Source: a bacterium D16-51 (lineage in GTDB: Bacteria > Bacillota > Clostridia > Lachnospirales > Lachnospiraceae). Taken from it: a DNA stretch of 64,000 nucleotides. Below, piece after piece: positions 15,788 through 25,251 of this stretch. Each line of letters starts with the position of its first letter. Position 1 is the stretch's first letter. Location: positions 23,952-87,951 of the forward strand of contig RAYE01000017.1 of NCBI GenBank assembly GCA_003612285.1. Direction: 5' to 3'. Both the position numbers and the translations under genes were made by a program. Under the pieces are notes generated by a model, which saw only the letters and a list, made by a program, of their open reading frames with translations, was not told where the DNA came from and searched no databases.

Positions 15788-16648
15788 TTATGGTTTGGTA
15801 CAGGTGGTGCCGTCATAATTGTTTTCAAGCCATTTTGCGACGCCGTCGCTGTCATTTCCTTCTATTACTGCGGTTGCCTTTTCCTTTAACTCACAGACTG
15901 CATTTTCTACGGCATAACATTCATCTGCGATAGAGAACATGTCAATATCATTTTTGCCATCCCCGAATACTACCAGCCTGTCGCATTTCAACCAGTCTTT
16001 AAGCTGCAAGATTGCATTAGACTTTGATGCTGCCTTTGGCATAATTTCCAGCCATTGTTCTTTGGAATAAATATCCTGCTGGTAAACACAATGGAAGATG
16101 TCCTTGTATTTTAGGTAAAAGGGCGCTAATAATTCAGGTTCATCAATACAGGTAATATAGAAACAGTCTCCATTAACCAATTCGTCTGCTGTGGAAACTG
16201 GATTGGAGCGCAAATCGCCTTTTCTGTTATTAAGGAATAGCCGCATCCCCCGTGTACATTTGTCTTCTATAAAAGAAAATTGCTCTTTCCCATGATTATA
16301 TGAATATACTATAGGATAGATATTATGCTTGAATAGTTCGGAAAATACAGTGTTAATGGAATTATCAAAATAATTGGAAATCATAATTTCTTCTGTGGCA
16401 TTATGAATAACAAATGCTCCATTATATACAATTAGTGGAATATTTGCATTTATGCCGTGTGTAACTTTCTTGGAGGTAACAATAGATCTTGCTGTTGCAT
16501 AGGAAAAAAGCATTCCCTGCCGTGTTAAGCGGTTAATTGTTTCATTTGTATAGGGTGAAGTGCGTTCGTTGCTTCTAAGTAATGTACCATCTAAATCTGA
16601 TACATATAATGTTCTCCTTTGCAGCTTTTTGTCCATATCTGATGCCAT
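15788..16648 (-). CDS. Cof-type HAD-IIB family hydrolase
   Basis: 286 residues. Motif I 'YVSDLDGTLLRSNERTSP' with nucleophile Asp, motif II Thr in 'SYATARS', and motif IV 'VVFGDGKNDIDMFSIADE' near the C-terminus. Cytosolic phosphatase of sugar phosphates or flavin-type cofactors; substrate unknown. The gene is alone on the minus strand, with divergent AlbA_2 gene upstream. It differs clearly from the HAD at 2761 (longer cap). Confidence 0.9.
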   Translation of the reverse strand: MASDMDKKLQRRTLYVSDLDGTLLRSNERTSPYTNETINRLTRQGMLFSYATARSIVTSKKVTHGINANIPLIVYNGAFVIHNATEEIMISNYFDNSINTVFSELFKHNIYPIVYSYNHGKEQFSFIEDKCTRGMRLFLNNRKGDLRSNPVSTADELVNGDCFYITCIDEPELLAPFYLKYKDIFHCVYQQDIYSKEQWLEIMPKAASKSNAILQLKDWLKCDRLVVFGDGKNDIDMFSIADECYAVENAVCELKEKATAVIEGNDSDGVAKWLENNYDGTTCTKP

Positions 16649-16886
16649 GCCCTTTCTCGGTTAATTAAGATTGTGGTTGTGCTGCTTATATTTTAATAGA
16701 ATTAAACGGATATTACAATAGTGCAAAAAAATGGCAGCGTGAAGAATTACGAAATACATCCAGTAAAAAGCAATTTTTAGCACGCTCTAGCTAAATAAAT
16801 TTGATTGTGTTATGATAGTGTTGCTTTGGATGTTATTTAATGCCAGAGAGGGGAATGCTAGTTATAAAATTTGTGGGAGGAAGCAG

Positions 16887-18341
16887 ATGGATCTGATAAC
16901 AATGACAATTGAAGAAATGCGTATGACAATGGAGAAACAGTTATTTGACCGTAAAAGTGCAAGAATTGAGGCGACAGCAATTGCTGCGCCAATGATTGCT
17001 TTTGCAAATGCCGATGGTGGGCTGTTGGCTTTAGGTATAGAGGATAATGGTGAAGTTACAGGAATAGATGATTATTTAAAAAATGTAAATGAGATTCTTA
17101 GGGCGCCTATTGATTTTTGTCAGCCGTCCATTATGGTTGAAACGGAAATAATAGATTGTACAGATAGCAGAGGCAGAGAAAACCATATATTATTGATTAA
17201 AATTCCACAAAGCAGTGAGCTTCATGCAAATCATCGTGATGAAGTATTTTTACGTGTTGGCGATAAATCAAAAAAACTTACATTTGATGAAGGACTTCAG
17301 TTGATGTATGCCAAAGGGGCAAGATATTATGAAAATGAGCCAGTATATGGAAGCACTATAGATGACATTGACATGGCGGTGGTAGAAGAATATTGTCACA
17401 AAATTGGATATAGGAAGTCACCGCAAGAATATATTAAACAAAATAAAAAATTTATTGTTGATGTTAATGGACGACAAGAGATGAGTGGCGCTGCAATTTT
17501 GCTATTTGGCAGGAATCCTCAATTGTTTTTTGAACGCGCCAGAGTGCGCTTTATAAAATATGAAGGTACAGAGGTCAAGGTTGGAGCGGATATGAATGTG
17601 GTAAAGGACAGGATATTTGAAGGGCGTATCTTGGATTTAGTTGAAACGACAATTGATTTTGTTAGGAGTCAAATAAAAGAATACACTTATTTAGGTCCAG
17701 ACGCCGGGTTTGTCACTGAACCAGAGTATCCGGAATTTGTGTGGAAGGAAATAATTGTCAATGCAATTGCTCATCGTGATTATAGTATTAAGGGCACTGA
17801 CATTCAAATTAAGATGTTTGATGATCATATTACAGTAGAGAGTCCAGGGAGGCTTCCTGGAATTGTCCGTTTGGACAATATGAGAGAAATTCATTTTTCG
17901 CGTAATCCTAAGATTGCATCTCTGCTTCTGGAATATGAATATGTACGTGAATTTGGTGAGGGGATTGACCGTATGTACTTTGAAATGGAACAGGCGGGAT
18001 TGCCGGAACCGGAATATCGGACAGAAGCTTTTATGGTATATGCAACAATTAAAAACAAAAAGGCTATGATAGCCTCAAAAACTGATAACACCCAAGATAG
18101 CACCCAAGATAACACCCAAGATAACACCCAAGATAAAATATTGGAGTACTGTAAGACACCAAGGAGCAAAAATGAGATTACGGCATTTTTGGGGTATAAA
18201 GATGCAAAGAATATTGCAAAAAATCATATAAAACCACTTGTTCGGTCAGGTAAATTGGTTATGACAATCCCAGATAAGCCAAATAGTAAAAATCAAAAAT
18301 ATGTAGTGAGAAATGGTAATAATATTGGAGTATCAAAATAG
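16887..18341 (+). CDS. AlbA_2 (Schlafen-like) DNA-binding/ATPase regulator
   Basis: 484 residues from the ATG at 16887, chosen because GGGAGG lies 6 bp upstream; a 25-residue longer frame exists. The N-terminal AlbA_2 domain (about 10-130: 'ATAIAAPMIAFANADGG') is followed by an HATPase_c_4 region ('EFVWKEIIVNAIAHRDYS', 'ITVESPGRLPG', 'REFGEGIDRMYFEME'). The C-terminal ~65 residues form a winged-helix-like end. A linker of four TQD repeats (DNA 18087-18134, 12-bp period) separates the last two parts. Such proteins are putative transcription regulators; target unknown. Confidence 0.88.
   Translation: MDLITMTIEEMRMTMEKQLFDRKSARIEATAIAAPMIAFANADGGLLALGIEDNGEVTGIDDYLKNVNEILRAPIDFCQPSIMVETEIIDCTDSRGRENHILLIKIPQSSELHANHRDEVFLRVGDKSKKLTFDEGLQLMYAKGARYYENEPVYGSTIDDIDMAVVEEYCHKIGYRKSPQEYIKQNKKFIVDVNGRQEMSGAAILLFGRNPQLFFERARVRFIKYEGTEVKVGADMNVVKDRIFEGRILDLVETTIDFVRSQIKEYTYLGPDAGFVTEPEYPEFVWKEIIVNAIAHRDYSIKGTDIQIKMFDDHITVESPGRLPGIVRLDNMREIHFSRNPKIASLLLEYEYVREFGEGIDRMYFEMEQAGLPEPEYRTEAFMVYATIKNKKAMIASKTDNTQDSTQDNTQDNTQDKILEYCKTPRSKNEITAFLGYKDAKNIAKNHIKPLVRSGKLVMTIPDKPNSKNQKYVVRNGNNIGVSK
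18087..18134 (+). repeat. 12-bp coding tandem repeat (4 copies)
   Basis: Four copies of AACACCCAAGAT (one with AGC first) encode (N/S)TQD units in the linker of the AlbA_2 protein. In-frame length variation by slippage is possible without loss of the frame. Confidence 0.9.
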
Positions 18342-18498
18342 AGTAAATTCACTGGAAACAATTCCTTAGTTCAAATTATGAATTGTAATTGTCTATTCAT
18401 GATTTTTTCATAATCTTTCCCCAATTTTGCCATTGTCTCCCATTATTCTGGTAAATAAAGAAAATTACTTGTTAAAACAGATTTTTTCCGATATGATA

Positions 18499-18690
18499 TA
18501 TTATAGGAAACAAAACCAGTTTCCTATAATCAATTTGCGGCACAAAAGCATGTGCCTTTTATCAGAACAAAAATCGGTTCTGATAAGCTATATTATGAAA
18601 AGCAAAAACGGCTTTTCATAATCAGATTTGCGGCACAAAAGCATGTGCCTTTTATCAGAACAAAAATCAGTTCTGATAAGTTATATTACA
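18499..18690. repeat. Second three-hairpin array (2 units), outside any terminal repeats
   Basis: Two ~92-bp units of the same type as the array at 13799, ending with TTATATTA at about 18681-18688. Unit 1 has hairpin A as GGAAAC/GTTTCC and unit 2 as GAAAAGC/GCTTTTC. Hairpins B and C are as at 13.8 kb. I find no TAGAGCGTG-type ends around it, so the units can exist without the larger element. Confidence 0.85.
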
Positions 18691-18740
18691 GATATTTTTG
18701 ACAACCGAAATAAATGCAGCTTTCGGGGAAAGGACAAAGC

Positions 18741-20816
18741 ATGAAGCGAAGAAAATTAAATGCAGCAACAGGTATTTTATTGACGGCGGGCGTGGTAATA
18801 AGTACAGTTGTTCCGCCGGCAGGGCCTGCTTCTGCTGATACAGACAAAGATTTGTTTTCACAATTCAGCACAGTCAGCCGTGAATATGATTCTGTGAATG
18901 ATGGGCTGGTGCGGTATCATTATGTAGATGAAAATGGGGACGCCATAGATTTAGATTCCAGCCCAAGAAGCCGTTTTTTTTCTAAAAAGGCTGTTAATGT
19001 GCCTTCTTCCTATGATTTAAGGATGGAAGATGGGGTGACGCCAATTAAAGACCAGGGTGTTACTGGAAGCTGCTGGGCGTTTGCCGCAATCAAATCTCTT
19101 GAGTCCAATCAGATTATAAAGAAGCAGCAGACAGCAGACAGTATTGATTTGTCAGAAAGCCATCTTTCATGGTACACATATCATCCGTCCTTTATAGCTG
19201 ATGACTTACTATATGGGGAAGGGATTCAGACTCCAGGCGCTGGGAATACTTCTGCATATATGGATGGCGGAAATTCAGTATTGGCAGCGTTTACCCTTGC
19301 ACGGTGGTCTGGGGCAGTTAAGGAAGAGAGCGCTCCATTTACGGCTGACAACCGCACTGAATTAAATACGATGGCTAATGGGATGGCAAAAAAAAGCGAT
19401 TCCCTGCATTACCAGAATGATTATAAGCTGACGGATGCTATTTGTTATGATAATGCCTCTTTAGAGCAGGTGAAATCCGCCATTATGGAAAATGGCGCAA
19501 TGAGCGTAGCTTTTTATTACGAGCCTAAATTTGACCATCAATCCGCTGACAAGGACATTGCTTATTACCAGGAAAAGTTTACTGGTAAAAATGCTATTGA
19601 CCAGGCGAACCATTGTGTAACTATTATTGGCTGGGATGACAATTATTCACGGGAGAATTTTGGCAGTTATAAGCCTTCCTCAAATGGCGCGTGGCTGATT
19701 GCAAACAGTTATGGGGATGATTTTGGGAAAGAAGGGTATTTCTGGATGTCTTACGAAGAGCCATCGCTGACAGAATATTATTCTTTTATTTCCACGACTG
19801 CTGATACATATGATAATAATTATCAATATGATGGTTTTGGGTGGGGTGATGCAGTTGCTTTGAGAGAAAACGATAAAACAAAGGCTGCTAATATTTTCAG
19901 GGCAAATGCAGGTTTTCAGCAAACTTTGAAAGCAGTTGGGATGTATACCGTTTCGGATAATCAGCCATATACTATTAAGATATACCGCCATGTAAAGGCG
20001 GGAAAACCGACAAGCGGTACCCTGGCAGCCACGATTTCGGGGACACAGGAATTTGAAGGATATCATACTGTGGCAGTTCCGCAGCCTGTATCTTTAAATG
20101 CAGGGGAGCGTTTTTCCGTTGTAATTATTTATGACAGCACAAATGATGATAATGGGTTTGTCCCTTTGGAGGGGGAAAGTTACCATAATTTCAGTTATAA
20201 CCTCTCTTACCAGTCGAATCTGGGAGAAAGTTACCTCTATGCAGAACTTAGCAATAATAAATGGGGATGGCTGGATGTGAGCCAGTACGGGAAAAACAAT
20301 GTATGTCTGAAAGCGTTTACAACAAACGGGCAGCCTGTTGGCTCTGTTTCCTTTAAACCTTCCAAAGTAACCCTGGGGGAAAATGAGACATATACTGCAA
20401 ACCCGTCCATAAAAGATATTACAGATAAGTCTTTGTCATGGAAAAGCAGTGACAAAAATATTGCATCTGTCAGTAAAAAAGGAAAGGTAACGGCCAAAAA
20501 AGCTGGCACTGCAACAATTACGGCAGTCTTGACTTCGGGGCGTTCTGGAAGTTTTCAGGTAATTGTGAAAAAGGCGCCTTCCAAAATAACGGTATCACCA
20601 AAACGGAAGACGTTACGGTTAAAAAAGAGTTTTCAGATTAAAACTTCCCTTCCTTTGGGCAGTGCAAGCAACCAGATTAGCTATACATCATCTAATTCTG
20701 CTGTTGCCAAAGTAAATGCTTCTGGTAAAGTAACAGGCCGGAAAAAAGGGACAGCCGTAATTACAGTAAAAACCTTTAATAAAAAGAAAGCCATAATTAC
20801 AGTAGTTGTTCGTTGA
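18741..20816 (+). CDS. Secreted papain-like (C1) peptidase with Big_2 domains
   Basis: 691 residues from the ATG at 18741 (AAAGGA 6 bp upstream; a nine-residue longer frame is less likely). Signal peptide (about 1-32), propeptide-like stretch, then a C1 catalytic domain with Cys111 ('VTGSCWAFAA'), His291 ('NHCVTIIGW') and Asn322 ('LIANSYGDDFG'). A beta-rich 'lectin-like' region follows (about 360-520), then two Big_2 domains (about 535-690, 'SWKSSDKNIASVSKKGKVT'). This architecture is typical of surface cysteine proteases of Lachnospiraceae. It probably cleaves host, dietary or surface proteins. No sortase motif is visible. Confidence 0.92.
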   Translation: MKRRKLNAATGILLTAGVVISTVVPPAGPASADTDKDLFSQFSTVSREYDSVNDGLVRYHYVDENGDAIDLDSSPRSRFFSKKAVNVPSSYDLRMEDGVTPIKDQGVTGSCWAFAAIKSLESNQIIKKQQTADSIDLSESHLSWYTYHPSFIADDLLYGEGIQTPGAGNTSAYMDGGNSVLAAFTLARWSGAVKEESAPFTADNRTELNTMANGMAKKSDSLHYQNDYKLTDAICYDNASLEQVKSAIMENGAMSVAFYYEPKFDHQSADKDIAYYQEKFTGKNAIDQANHCVTIIGWDDNYSRENFGSYKPSSNGAWLIANSYGDDFGKEGYFWMSYEEPSLTEYYSFISTTADTYDNNYQYDGFGWGDAVALRENDKTKAANIFRANAGFQQTLKAVGMYTVSDNQPYTIKIYRHVKAGKPTSGTLAATISGTQEFEGYHTVAVPQPVSLNAGERFSVVIIYDSTNDDNGFVPLEGESYHNFSYNLSYQSNLGESYLYAELSNNKWGWLDVSQYGKNNVCLKAFTTNGQPVGSVSFKPSKVTLGENETYTANPSIKDITDKSLSWKSSDKNIASVSKKGKVTAKKAGTATITAVLTSGRSGSFQVIVKKAPSKITVSPKRKTLRLKKSFQIKTSLPLGSASNQISYTSSNSAVAKVNASGKVTGRKKGTAVITVKTFNKKKAIITVVVR

Positions 20817-20882
20817 AAAAAGAATGGCCGTGAATAGTGGCAAGTAATTCCTTATCACATAAATATGTTTTGAAATACACTT

Positions 20883-20924
20883 AAAAATGCAGGAGGAAAC
20901 TTTAGGGTTTCTCCTGCATTTTTT
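20883..20924. terminator. Bidirectional terminator between protease and exonuclease genes
   Basis: Stem AAAAATGCAGGAG/CTCCTGCATTTTT with inner GAAACT/AGGGTTTC region. A-run and T-run flank it on both strands. It overlaps the last codons of the minus-strand exonuclease gene. Confidence 0.85.
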
Positions 20925-21591
20925 GATACGAGGCGAAAAACTCAGGGCACATATCCAAAAGAGTATTTTCTCCGGTTTCTGTACGGAAAAGGTCAAGCAC
21001 CGGTTTCATAACCTGCTCAAATTTTGCCTTATCTTTAGATAAGCTTAAAATCTCTGCGGTGTTGACTGCGTCTGACAGTGCGGTATGTTCTGCGCCAGTA
21101 AATTCATAGTCTGCAGCGGCAACTGCCTGTTTTAGTTTAATCTTTTTTTCAATTCCTAAAAGACGGCTGTATTCCTGCTGGAAATCATTCCAGTTCACTT
21201 CCATTTTCCTGATAATTCCGCCTTTATATTCTTTAAATTCAGCTTCATTCTGAAACTGTCTGATATCTGACATACTCCATGAATAATACTGCGTTTTTCC
21301 TTTTCCAATCCATTTTGCAAAATCATCCATTGCTTCCGCAAATTTGGGCGCTCCGACAAGTTTATCATCAGTAATTCCTGTCAGTTGGATAATTTTTTCA
21401 TCCATCTTTCCAAAATCAGGTGATACATATGTCTGGTAAGTGTCAATTACATGAAATGCTCCATTCATTTTTACCGCGCCGATTTCAATCAACTCACTTG
21501 ACAATTTATAAGAATCCCTGATTTGCTTTGTTATTTTATTCATTTCTAAATCAATCACAATATGATTCACAAATGCACTTCCTTCCAACAA
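20902..21591 (-). CDS. DEDDh-family 3'-5' exonuclease
   Basis: 229 residues. ExoI 'HIVIDLEMN' (Asp, Glu), ExoII in 'YYSWSMSDIRQF', and ExoIII 'GAEHTALSDAVNTAEI' (His and Asp) define a DEDDh exonuclease of the KapD/inhibitor-of-KinA type. It could process RNA or short DNA; substrate not predictable. The first residues 'MLEGSAF' precede the conserved strand; a later GTG ('VNHIVID') is an alternative start. Convergent with the papain-like gene, with a shared terminator. Confidence 0.87.
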   Translation of the reverse strand: MLEGSAFVNHIVIDLEMNKITKQIRDSYKLSSELIEIGAVKMNGAFHVIDTYQTYVSPDFGKMDEKIIQLTGITDDKLVGAPKFAEAMDDFAKWIGKGKTQYYSWSMSDIRQFQNEAEFKEYKGGIIRKMEVNWNDFQQEYSRLLGIEKKIKLKQAVAAADYEFTGAEHTALSDAVNTAEILSLSKDKAKFEQVMKPVLDLFRTETGENTLLDMCPEFFASYQKMQEKP

Positions 21592-21938
21592 TTTTTACTA
21601 TCCGTGACCGTTTTTTTCATATAACAGTCTTTTGCCTGCCGCATGTCCTGTCTATTATAACATGAAATCATTATCTTGGCATCTTTCCGTATACAGCTCT
21701 AAATATGGTTATTCTACATTTTTCTTCCCCAATATATGGTGCATGTTAAAGTTTTTGCACATTTTTTATTAAATATGCACGAAAACTTTTCGGCCATATT
21801 AGTATAATTACCCTCTATATCCGCTGGTTGTATTGCTTGTTCTGATATTTTTTGTTAATATTTACTTAATTTTTTTTGGATTGTTCCGATTTTTTGTGCG
21901 TTTTTTATAGCTTTTTTCTTCCGAATTCTGACAGAAAA
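21592..21938. other. Intergenic, nothing recognised
   Basis: AT-rich, T-tract-rich stretch between the divergently oriented exonuclease and veg genes. No RNA family, repeat or convincing frame is visible. Confidence 0.4.
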
Positions 21939-21967
21939 TTGACGGAATCCTCCAAAAATGGTAAACT
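21939..21967 (+). promoter_or_regulatory. Promoter of veg
   Basis: -35 TTGACG (21939-21944), 17-bp spacer, -10 TAAACT (21962-21967). A second TATAAT at 21995-22000 has no good -35. Confidence 0.55.
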
Positions 21968-22032
21968 TAAGGAGCACTTAAGGCAATTATCTGGTATAAT
22001 CAGATAATTTAGTAGAAAGGTATAGGTGAAAC

Positions 22033-22272
22033 ATGAGTCAAGCGGATATTAAAAAAGTAAAATTATCAGTAGATAAAAATGTCGGAAGCAAGGTAAAAAT
22101 CCGTGCTAACCGCGGAAGACACAAAATTGACGTCACCGAAGGAATTATCAGTGAAACGTATTCGAGCATCTTTCTTGTGGAAGTCATTAATAAAATAGAT
22201 GACTCTACACAGAAAATCTCTTTCAGTTATACTGATGTATTAACAAATGATGTTCAGATGCAATTAATCTAA
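22033..22272 (+). CDS. veg: Veg family protein
   Basis: 79 residues, full length for the family, with 'VGSKVKIRANRGRHKIDVTE' and 'GIISETYSSIFLVEV'. Veg is a small, highly expressed Firmicute protein. In B. subtilis it stimulates biofilm matrix gene expression by counteracting SinR; it has an SH3-like fold. Ribosome binding site AGAAAGG. Monocistronic with its own promoter and terminator. Confidence 0.93.
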   Translation: MSQADIKKVKLSVDKNVGSKVKIRANRGRHKIDVTEGIISETYSSIFLVEVINKIDDSTQKISFSYTDVLTNDVQMQLI

Positions 22273-22336
22273 GCAGCGGACAAGCCATATAGCTTCGTTG
22301 TGTAGCAGCAATTCCCTATAGATTAAAATATGTATC

Positions 22337-22364
22337 AGGCGCCAGGCAGCTCGTTCTGGCGCCT
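22337..22364 (+). terminator. Terminator of veg
   Basis: Strong stem AGGCGCCAG/CTGGCGCCT, followed by a T-containing stretch. It is followed by one copy of the recurring intergenic motif (ATAGGAAA…GTAGTGGT, 22381-22410). Confidence 0.7.
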
Positions 22365-22420
22365 TCTGCATTCTTTATATTATAGGAAACCATGTGCTGT
22401 GCTGTAGTGGTTGTTGGTTT

Positions 22421-23743
22421 TTAAAATTTCATGGTAATTGTGGTTCCCATTCCTTTTTTACTGGAGATTTTAAGTCTTCCCCCAAGCTCTTCTACATTAT
22501 GGTTAATTACGTCCATTCCAACACCCCTGCCTGAATATGCGTTTGCTTTTTTTGTGGTTGTTACACCGCTTCGCAGCATAAGTTTAAAGATTTCCTTTTC
22601 TGTATATTCATTTGCAGGTTTTTCCAAAATTCCATTTTTTTGTGCTGCTTTTAAAACTGCTTTCGTATCTATCCCAGCGCCATCATCTTTTACGCTGACT
22701 TCCAAGTTACCGTTTTCTGTCCCAAATTTCAGCTTAATCAGCCCCATTGGAGATTTGCCAAGCCTTTCCCGCGTGTCCGAATCTTCAATGCCATGATCAA
22801 CTGCATTGCGGATTAGGTGGATTAATGCACCAGAGATTTTTTCTCTTTTTTCGCTTTCTACCAGAGTTTCTTCTCCTTTTATTAAGAGTTTCACCGGTTT
22901 GCCAAGTTCATCTGACATCTCGTCAACTACTATCTCCATTTTACGGGCAACTGGACCAAAATCTGTATTGACAAGTTCCTTTTTTGCCTCTTCTAAATCA
23001 CCTTGAATCCTGCGCAATTTTTTTAATTGCCGTTCACTAAGTATAAATTGATTATTTTCTGTAAGCGAATATTCCAAAGCATCTGTCAGCCGGAGTAAAT
23101 CCCTGGACGCCTGGCAGATTTTGTCCCTTGCATCATCGGAAAGCATATATTTCCGCTTATTTTTTTTCTTTTTCGGGATGGACAGGGATTCTTCCTTTTG
23201 GCTGGAATTATCCGAATCTGTATTCTTTTCTTTTGAACCTTCCCCTGTATCAGAAGAGGAAGCATTTGTATCTGTTGCACTGGCAATATAAAAAACCTGC
23301 CTGCGCGGCTTGGCAAGTTTTTGCTGATATTCCTGCCGCTCATCATCCTGCATCTGGTCAGTCATTTCCGTTGTATACTCTTTAATTTTCTGCTTCAAAT
23401 CCTGCGCATCGCCATCAGGTGTTTTTCCCTGGGGGAGTTTATCTGTCTCATTTTCAAAAAAGTCCAGATATTCGCCGATAATCCCGGAAAAACGTTTCGT
23501 ATCTTTAATTTTTTTATCTCCGCCGCGAAAACAATATAACAGGCTTTCCAATGTACTGCTAAGCTCAGCCATCTGTTCATATAACATCATAGCAGAATCT
23601 GCTTTGAGTGTATGGACACCGCGGAAAAGCTCTTCTACAACTTCCTGTCCGTAACCTTCCTCTGGCTTAACCATAAGGCTCTTTCGCATATCGCACAAAA
23701 TTCCGCTACTTTCGTCATAAAACATTTCTGTCATCGAATCCAA
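22421..23743 (-). CDS. CheA-like histidine kinase with Hpt domain but no CheW domain
   Basis: 440 residues. The longer ATG frame would read 'MYKRR' from the AAAGGAGG ribosome binding site itself, so TTG at 23743 is the likely start. Hpt domain (1-120) with phosphorylatable His44 ('GVHTLKADSAMM'). A charged Ser/Lys-rich linker (about 140-200) is followed by a dimerisation region. The CheA-type ATPase has 'HLIRNAVDHGIE' (N box), 'VKDDGAGID' (G1) and 'GRGVGMDVI' (G2). The protein ends right after the ATPase, so the receptor-coupling CheW domain is absent. No chemotaxis gene is adjacent; a lone CheY-like protein is at 58299. Partner unknown. Confidence 0.88.
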   Translation of the reverse strand: MDSMTEMFYDESSGILCDMRKSLMVKPEEGYGQEVVEELFRGVHTLKADSAMMLYEQMAELSSTLESLLYCFRGGDKKIKDTKRFSGIIGEYLDFFENETDKLPQGKTPDGDAQDLKQKIKEYTTEMTDQMQDDERQEYQQKLAKPRRQVFYIASATDTNASSSDTGEGSKEKNTDSDNSSQKEESLSIPKKKKNKRKYMLSDDARDKICQASRDLLRLTDALEYSLTENNQFILSERQLKKLRRIQGDLEEAKKELVNTDFGPVARKMEIVVDEMSDELGKPVKLLIKGEETLVESEKREKISGALIHLIRNAVDHGIEDSDTRERLGKSPMGLIKLKFGTENGNLEVSVKDDGAGIDTKAVLKAAQKNGILEKPANEYTEKEIFKLMLRSGVTTTKKANAYSGRGVGMDVINHNVEELGGRLKISSKKGMGTTITMKF

Positions 23744-23823
23744 AACAGTCACCCTCCTTTTGTACAATTATCACATTTCAGTACAGCATCCTAACCTGTA
23801 ATGCAGATATTTTCTGCCTGCGT

Positions 23824-24330
23824 TTATACATTTGCCCCACAGCATTTTTTGTACTTTTTGCCGCTTCCGCATGGACATGGGTCATTTCGTCCAATTTTTT
23901 TCCCTTTAACAATGGTACCGGACTTTTTCTGTTCACGGTATAATTCTTTCCGTCTCTCTGCAGAAAGCAGGCTGTCCCATGCAGGCAGTTCATAAAGCCA
24001 GTCAGCTTTTGCCTCTACCATATTATAGTACAGCTTCTCTAAATCAATGTCCAGAGAAATTATCGTATCTTCTGTCATTTCTTCGATGGGATTTGCTTCT
24101 TTCAGGCTTTCGTTGATTCCATCCAGAAAACCTACCATATACCGAAGTTCTATGTTATATCTTTCAGAAAGTTCCTTAACAGTACCAGTGACAATGTCTG
24201 AAGGGCTGGCTAACAGCTCTTCATAAATTGCTTTTTCTTCTTTAAAATATTTATCCCAGATTGCCTTTCCGGCAGGGGAATCAATCTCTACTCCATATGC
24301 ATATTCTCTCCAATCCTGTAATAATCCCAT
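23824..24330 (-). CDS. SEC-C motif protein
   Basis: 168 residues. The C-terminus carries the SEC-C zinc motif '[19 protein letters not shown]', as at the end of SecA. The N-terminal ~130 residues are helical and acidic ('[13 protein letters not shown]', '[20 protein letters not shown]'). Such small SEC-C proteins are common in Clostridia and of unproven role; zinc and SecB/ribosome-type interactions are suggested by family. It sits 80 bp upstream of the CheA-like gene on the same strand. Confidence 0.88.
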   Translation of the reverse strand: MGLLQDWREYAYGVEIDSPAGKAIWDKYFKEEKAIYEELLASPSDIVTGTVKELSERYNIELRYMVGFLDGINESLKEANPIEEMTEDTIISLDIDLEKLYYNMVEAKADWLYELPAWDSLLSAERRKELYREQKKSGTIVKGKKIGRNDPCPCGSGKKYKKCCGANV

Positions 24331-24558
24331 GATTATATCCTCTCTTTATATATTTTTTTCAGGACATGCGGGAAATGTTTTCCGGCGATGCCCTGGAGTG
24401 TTCCTGAATACATTTTCTAATATTTTAAATTTGTAGGCGGCATAGCAACAGCCTGAAATAAAACTAAATAATTGATTATGATTATAACATTCAAGCTGGT
24501 ATTGGTCAATGGCATGTTGGGATGAATAGCTGTGAATCGTATCAGACCAGGGTGTTTA

Positions 24559-25251
24559 TTAGAGGAGGTAGGAGAAGAGGGTGGCTACAAAAACGGTAAG
24601 CAAGCCTGAGACAGCAATACTTAAGCTGCTCATTGCCCCTTCTATTTCCCCTAATTCCATTGCTTTTGCCGTCCCTACCGCATGGGCAGAAGAACCGATT
24701 GCAATTCCTTTCGCAATTGGCTCTTCTATTTTAAAGACTTTGCAGACAATATCTGCCGTAATATTTCCAAAGACTCCGGTAATTATAATTACCGCAACGG
24801 TTATGGTAACAATTCCGCCAAGTTCTTGGGAAACTCCCATTCCAATTGCAGTGGTGATAGATTTTGGGAGCAGTGTCACATATTCTTTGTGGCTTAGTCC
24901 AAACAAAACAGATAAAGCCAGTACACAGACGGCGCTTGTGAGGACGCCGGAAAAGATACCGGCAAGGATTGCGCGTACATTCTGTTTTAGCAGTTCAAAT
25001 TGTTCATATAATGGTACTGCCAGGCATACCGTTGCCGGCGTCAGGAGATAGCTTAAATATTTTGCGCCTTCATTATATGTTTTGTAATCAATGTGAAATA
25101 AGGATAAAATCAAGATAAGGGTTATAATAGAAAAAAGAAGTGGATTGAATATGGCTAGCCCACATTTTTTCCTGATATATACGCCGGCTTCATATGTGAC
25201 AAAACTAATCATTACCCCAAAAAACAGGGAGTTTAGTAAAATATCATTCAT
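24559..25251 (-). CDS. lrgB: LrgB/CidB family membrane protein
   Basis: 230 residues from the ATG at 25251, which overlaps the lrgA stop (25244-25246). The 11-residue longer frame reads into lrgA. Multi-pass membrane protein with '[20 protein letters not shown]' and '[18 protein letters not shown]', the LrgB signature, and '[20 protein letters not shown]'. With LrgA it forms a holin/antiholin-like pair; in bacteria such pairs affect murein hydrolase export and by-product (pyruvate) transport. Translationally coupled to lrgA. Confidence 0.92.
   Translation of the reverse strand: MNDILLNSLFFGVMISFVTYEAGVYIRKKCGLAIFNPLLFSIITLILILSLFHIDYKTYNEGAKYLSYLLTPATVCLAVPLYEQFELLKQNVRAILAGIFSGVLTSAVCVLALSVLFGLSHKEYVTLLPKSITTAIGMGVSQELGGIVTITVAVIIITGVFGNITADIVCKVFKIEEPIAKGIAIGSSAHAVGTAKAMELGEIEGAMSSLSIAVSGLLTVFVATLFSYLL

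Noticed and set aside
23744..23767. ATG start of the CheA-like kinase at 23767
   Set aside because: The first codons are the ribosome binding site itself (AAAGGAGG); TTG 23743 is correctly placed.
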